Source: Pseudostreptobacillus hongkongensis | GTDB lineage: Bacteria > Fusobacteriota > Fusobacteriia > Fusobacteriales > Leptotrichiaceae | Assembly: GCF_001559795.1 (NCBI RefSeq) | Contig: NZ_LOHY01000079.1 | Coordinates: 1-64,000, forward strand | Direction of reading: 5' to 3' | Length of the DNA: 64,000 nucleotides | Shown: positions 63,299-64,000 of the stretch, in pieces | How positions within the stretch are numbered: the stretch's first letter is position 1 | Layout of the letters: the number at the start of each line of letters is the position of its first letter | Translations under genes and position numbers: made by a program | The notes under the pieces: generated by a model | Told to the model about the DNA's origin: nothing | What the model saw: only the letters and a program-made list of their open reading frames with translations | The model's database searches: none

Positions 63299-64000
63299 TT
63301 AGACTGTACCAGTTGTAAGTTTTTTTAACAACATCTCGAAACCCATACCACTTCCGCTTCCAAGCATAAGTTTTTCTGTATTTTCTTCAGTTGGTATCGT
63401 TATATTTCCATTTATTTTACTTTTATAATAATATCTCTTATTATTTGTGTCATAAACAAGAATATCATTCTCTGCTACTTTAACAGCATTTCTACCGTTT
63501 AAAGTCTTAAGTTCGCTATTTCCTAAGTATGCATTAGCATACAAATTAAAGTCATCTACTTGCATTAGTTCTTTATCGCTAGTCCAAGTATTATTGTTTT
63601 TTGCTCTTATAAATGCTCTAGTCTTATCTTCTTGTGTGATTGATAATTGAACTCCGTATCGGTCAGCATATTGAATATTAAAAACTCCTGTAGTTTTGTT
63701 TCCAATACCACCACCTTGCCAACCATAAGCATAAAATCCGTTGGCTTTATAATCGTTTCTATGCCCTGTGCTTGTTGTTGTTAGTCCTATTCCAAATTCT
63801 TGCATTTTAGTTAATGCTTGTTGTTTTATTCTTAAATCAGTAACTAATTCATTTATTTTAGAAACAGCTAATTCTTTAACTTCATTCTTAGTTAAAGTAC
63901 CTGAAACCGTATCTGTTGCTTTAGTTCTATCAAGTGTATCTTGTACTAATAAAGTTAATCTATTAAGTTCATTTACCTTAGGATCTAATGTATTTCTTTT
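63299..64000 (-). CDS. Phage tail fibre (partial, continues beyond the window)
   Basis: The frame is open from the window edge (no start in the window) to a stop at 63299. Visible parts include a helical stretch (VNELNRLTLLVQDTLDR), then beta-rich domains with QEFGIGLTTTSTGHRNDYKANG, YGWQGGGIGNKTTG and the typical RKAxNxxxW-type segment AFIRAKNNNTWTSDKEL. It is a receptor-binding or baseplate fibre. The ATG at 63805 is internal. The stop follows an A7 tract that is a classical -1 slippery site. Confidence 0.75.
   Translation of the reverse strand, partial: KRNTLDPKVNELNRLTLLVQDTLDRTKATDTVSGTLTKNEVKELAVSKINELVTDLRIKQQALTKMQEFGIGLTTTSTGHRNDYKANGFYAYGWQGGGIGNKTTGVFNIQYADRYGVQLSITQEDKTRAFIRAKNNNTWTSDKELMQVDDFNLYANAYLGNSELKTLNGRNAVKVAENDILVYDTNNKRYYYKSKINGNITIPTEENTEKLMLGSGSGMGFEMLLKKLTTGTV

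Overview
The window is very AT-rich and densely packed with genes, most of them on the minus strand. The gene families and the low GC suggest a small-genome fermentative bacterium with two membranes, most likely a member of Fusobacteriota and probably of the Leptotrichiaceae (Streptobacillus or Sneathia type). This placement is inferred from low GC, AGGAGG ribosome binding sites, a secretin and pilin locus, a YlxR-L7Ae fusion, and fermentative and oxygen-defence genes such as the PFL activase, a formate channel and NADH oxidase. No rRNA is present to confirm it. Promoters mostly fit TTGACA-17-TATAAT, often with an extended TGn upstream of the -10.

Layout of the core part, about 1-55700, read as minus-strand transcription units from right to left. 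(1) rimP-nusA-ylxR/L7Ae-infB-rbfA-recJ-tig-clpP-clpX-lon (55601 to 43303) joins transcription elongation, translation initiation, ribosome maturation, protein folding and proteolysis, and ends at a good terminator. (2) A lone PPOX-fold protein has its own promoter and terminator. (3) ribF-scpA-murJ-fnt-trmN6-uppS-cdsA (42706 to 36401) makes cofactors, envelope precursors and lipids. It is followed, without a gap, by two genes that I read as the two halves of a degenerate, catalytically dead CheA chemosensory kinase (36391 to 33918). (4) A tRNA-Thr(UGU) and a small acidic protein lie on the plus strand. (5) HAD-HD-rluD-rnhB-zinc ribbon. (6) M32 and M18 peptidases followed by potABC. (7) A type IV pilus or type II secretion-like operon (24726 to 18823: pilin, prepilin peptidase, three pseudopilins, PilM/N-like, PilO-like, short secretin, GspF), followed by a double SIMPL-domain protein. 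No assembly ATPase is seen here. (8) pflA-brnQ-nucleoside hydrolase, facing an IclR regulator. (9) relA-tgt-thiI-yihY-rmuC-malQ-rarA-DMT-dus. (10) nox-trxA.

The accessory part, about 55750-64000, is the end of a prophage or phage-like element. Plus-strand genes at 56016-58096 encode microproteins and two very acidic proteins, with an operator-like palindrome inside a promoter and two candidate small RNAs on the minus strand. From 64000 leftwards the minus strand carries the end of a tail module (tail fibre, two tail-associated proteins), a permuted NlpC/P60-like enzyme, a RelA/SpoT-domain cargo gene with its own promoter and terminator, an M15 endolysin, a holin and a membrane protein. No integrase, terminase or attachment repeat is in the window, so the element must continue beyond 64000.

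Most notable are the split pseudo-CheA pair, the ATPase-less pilus-like locus, the prophage alarmone-synthetase-like cargo gene, and four places where a convincing protein continues only after a -1 frame change at a homopolymer (23606-23609, 24565-24569, 59130-59133, 63320-63326). The last of these is a classical A_AAA_AAA slippery site in the tail-fibre gene.
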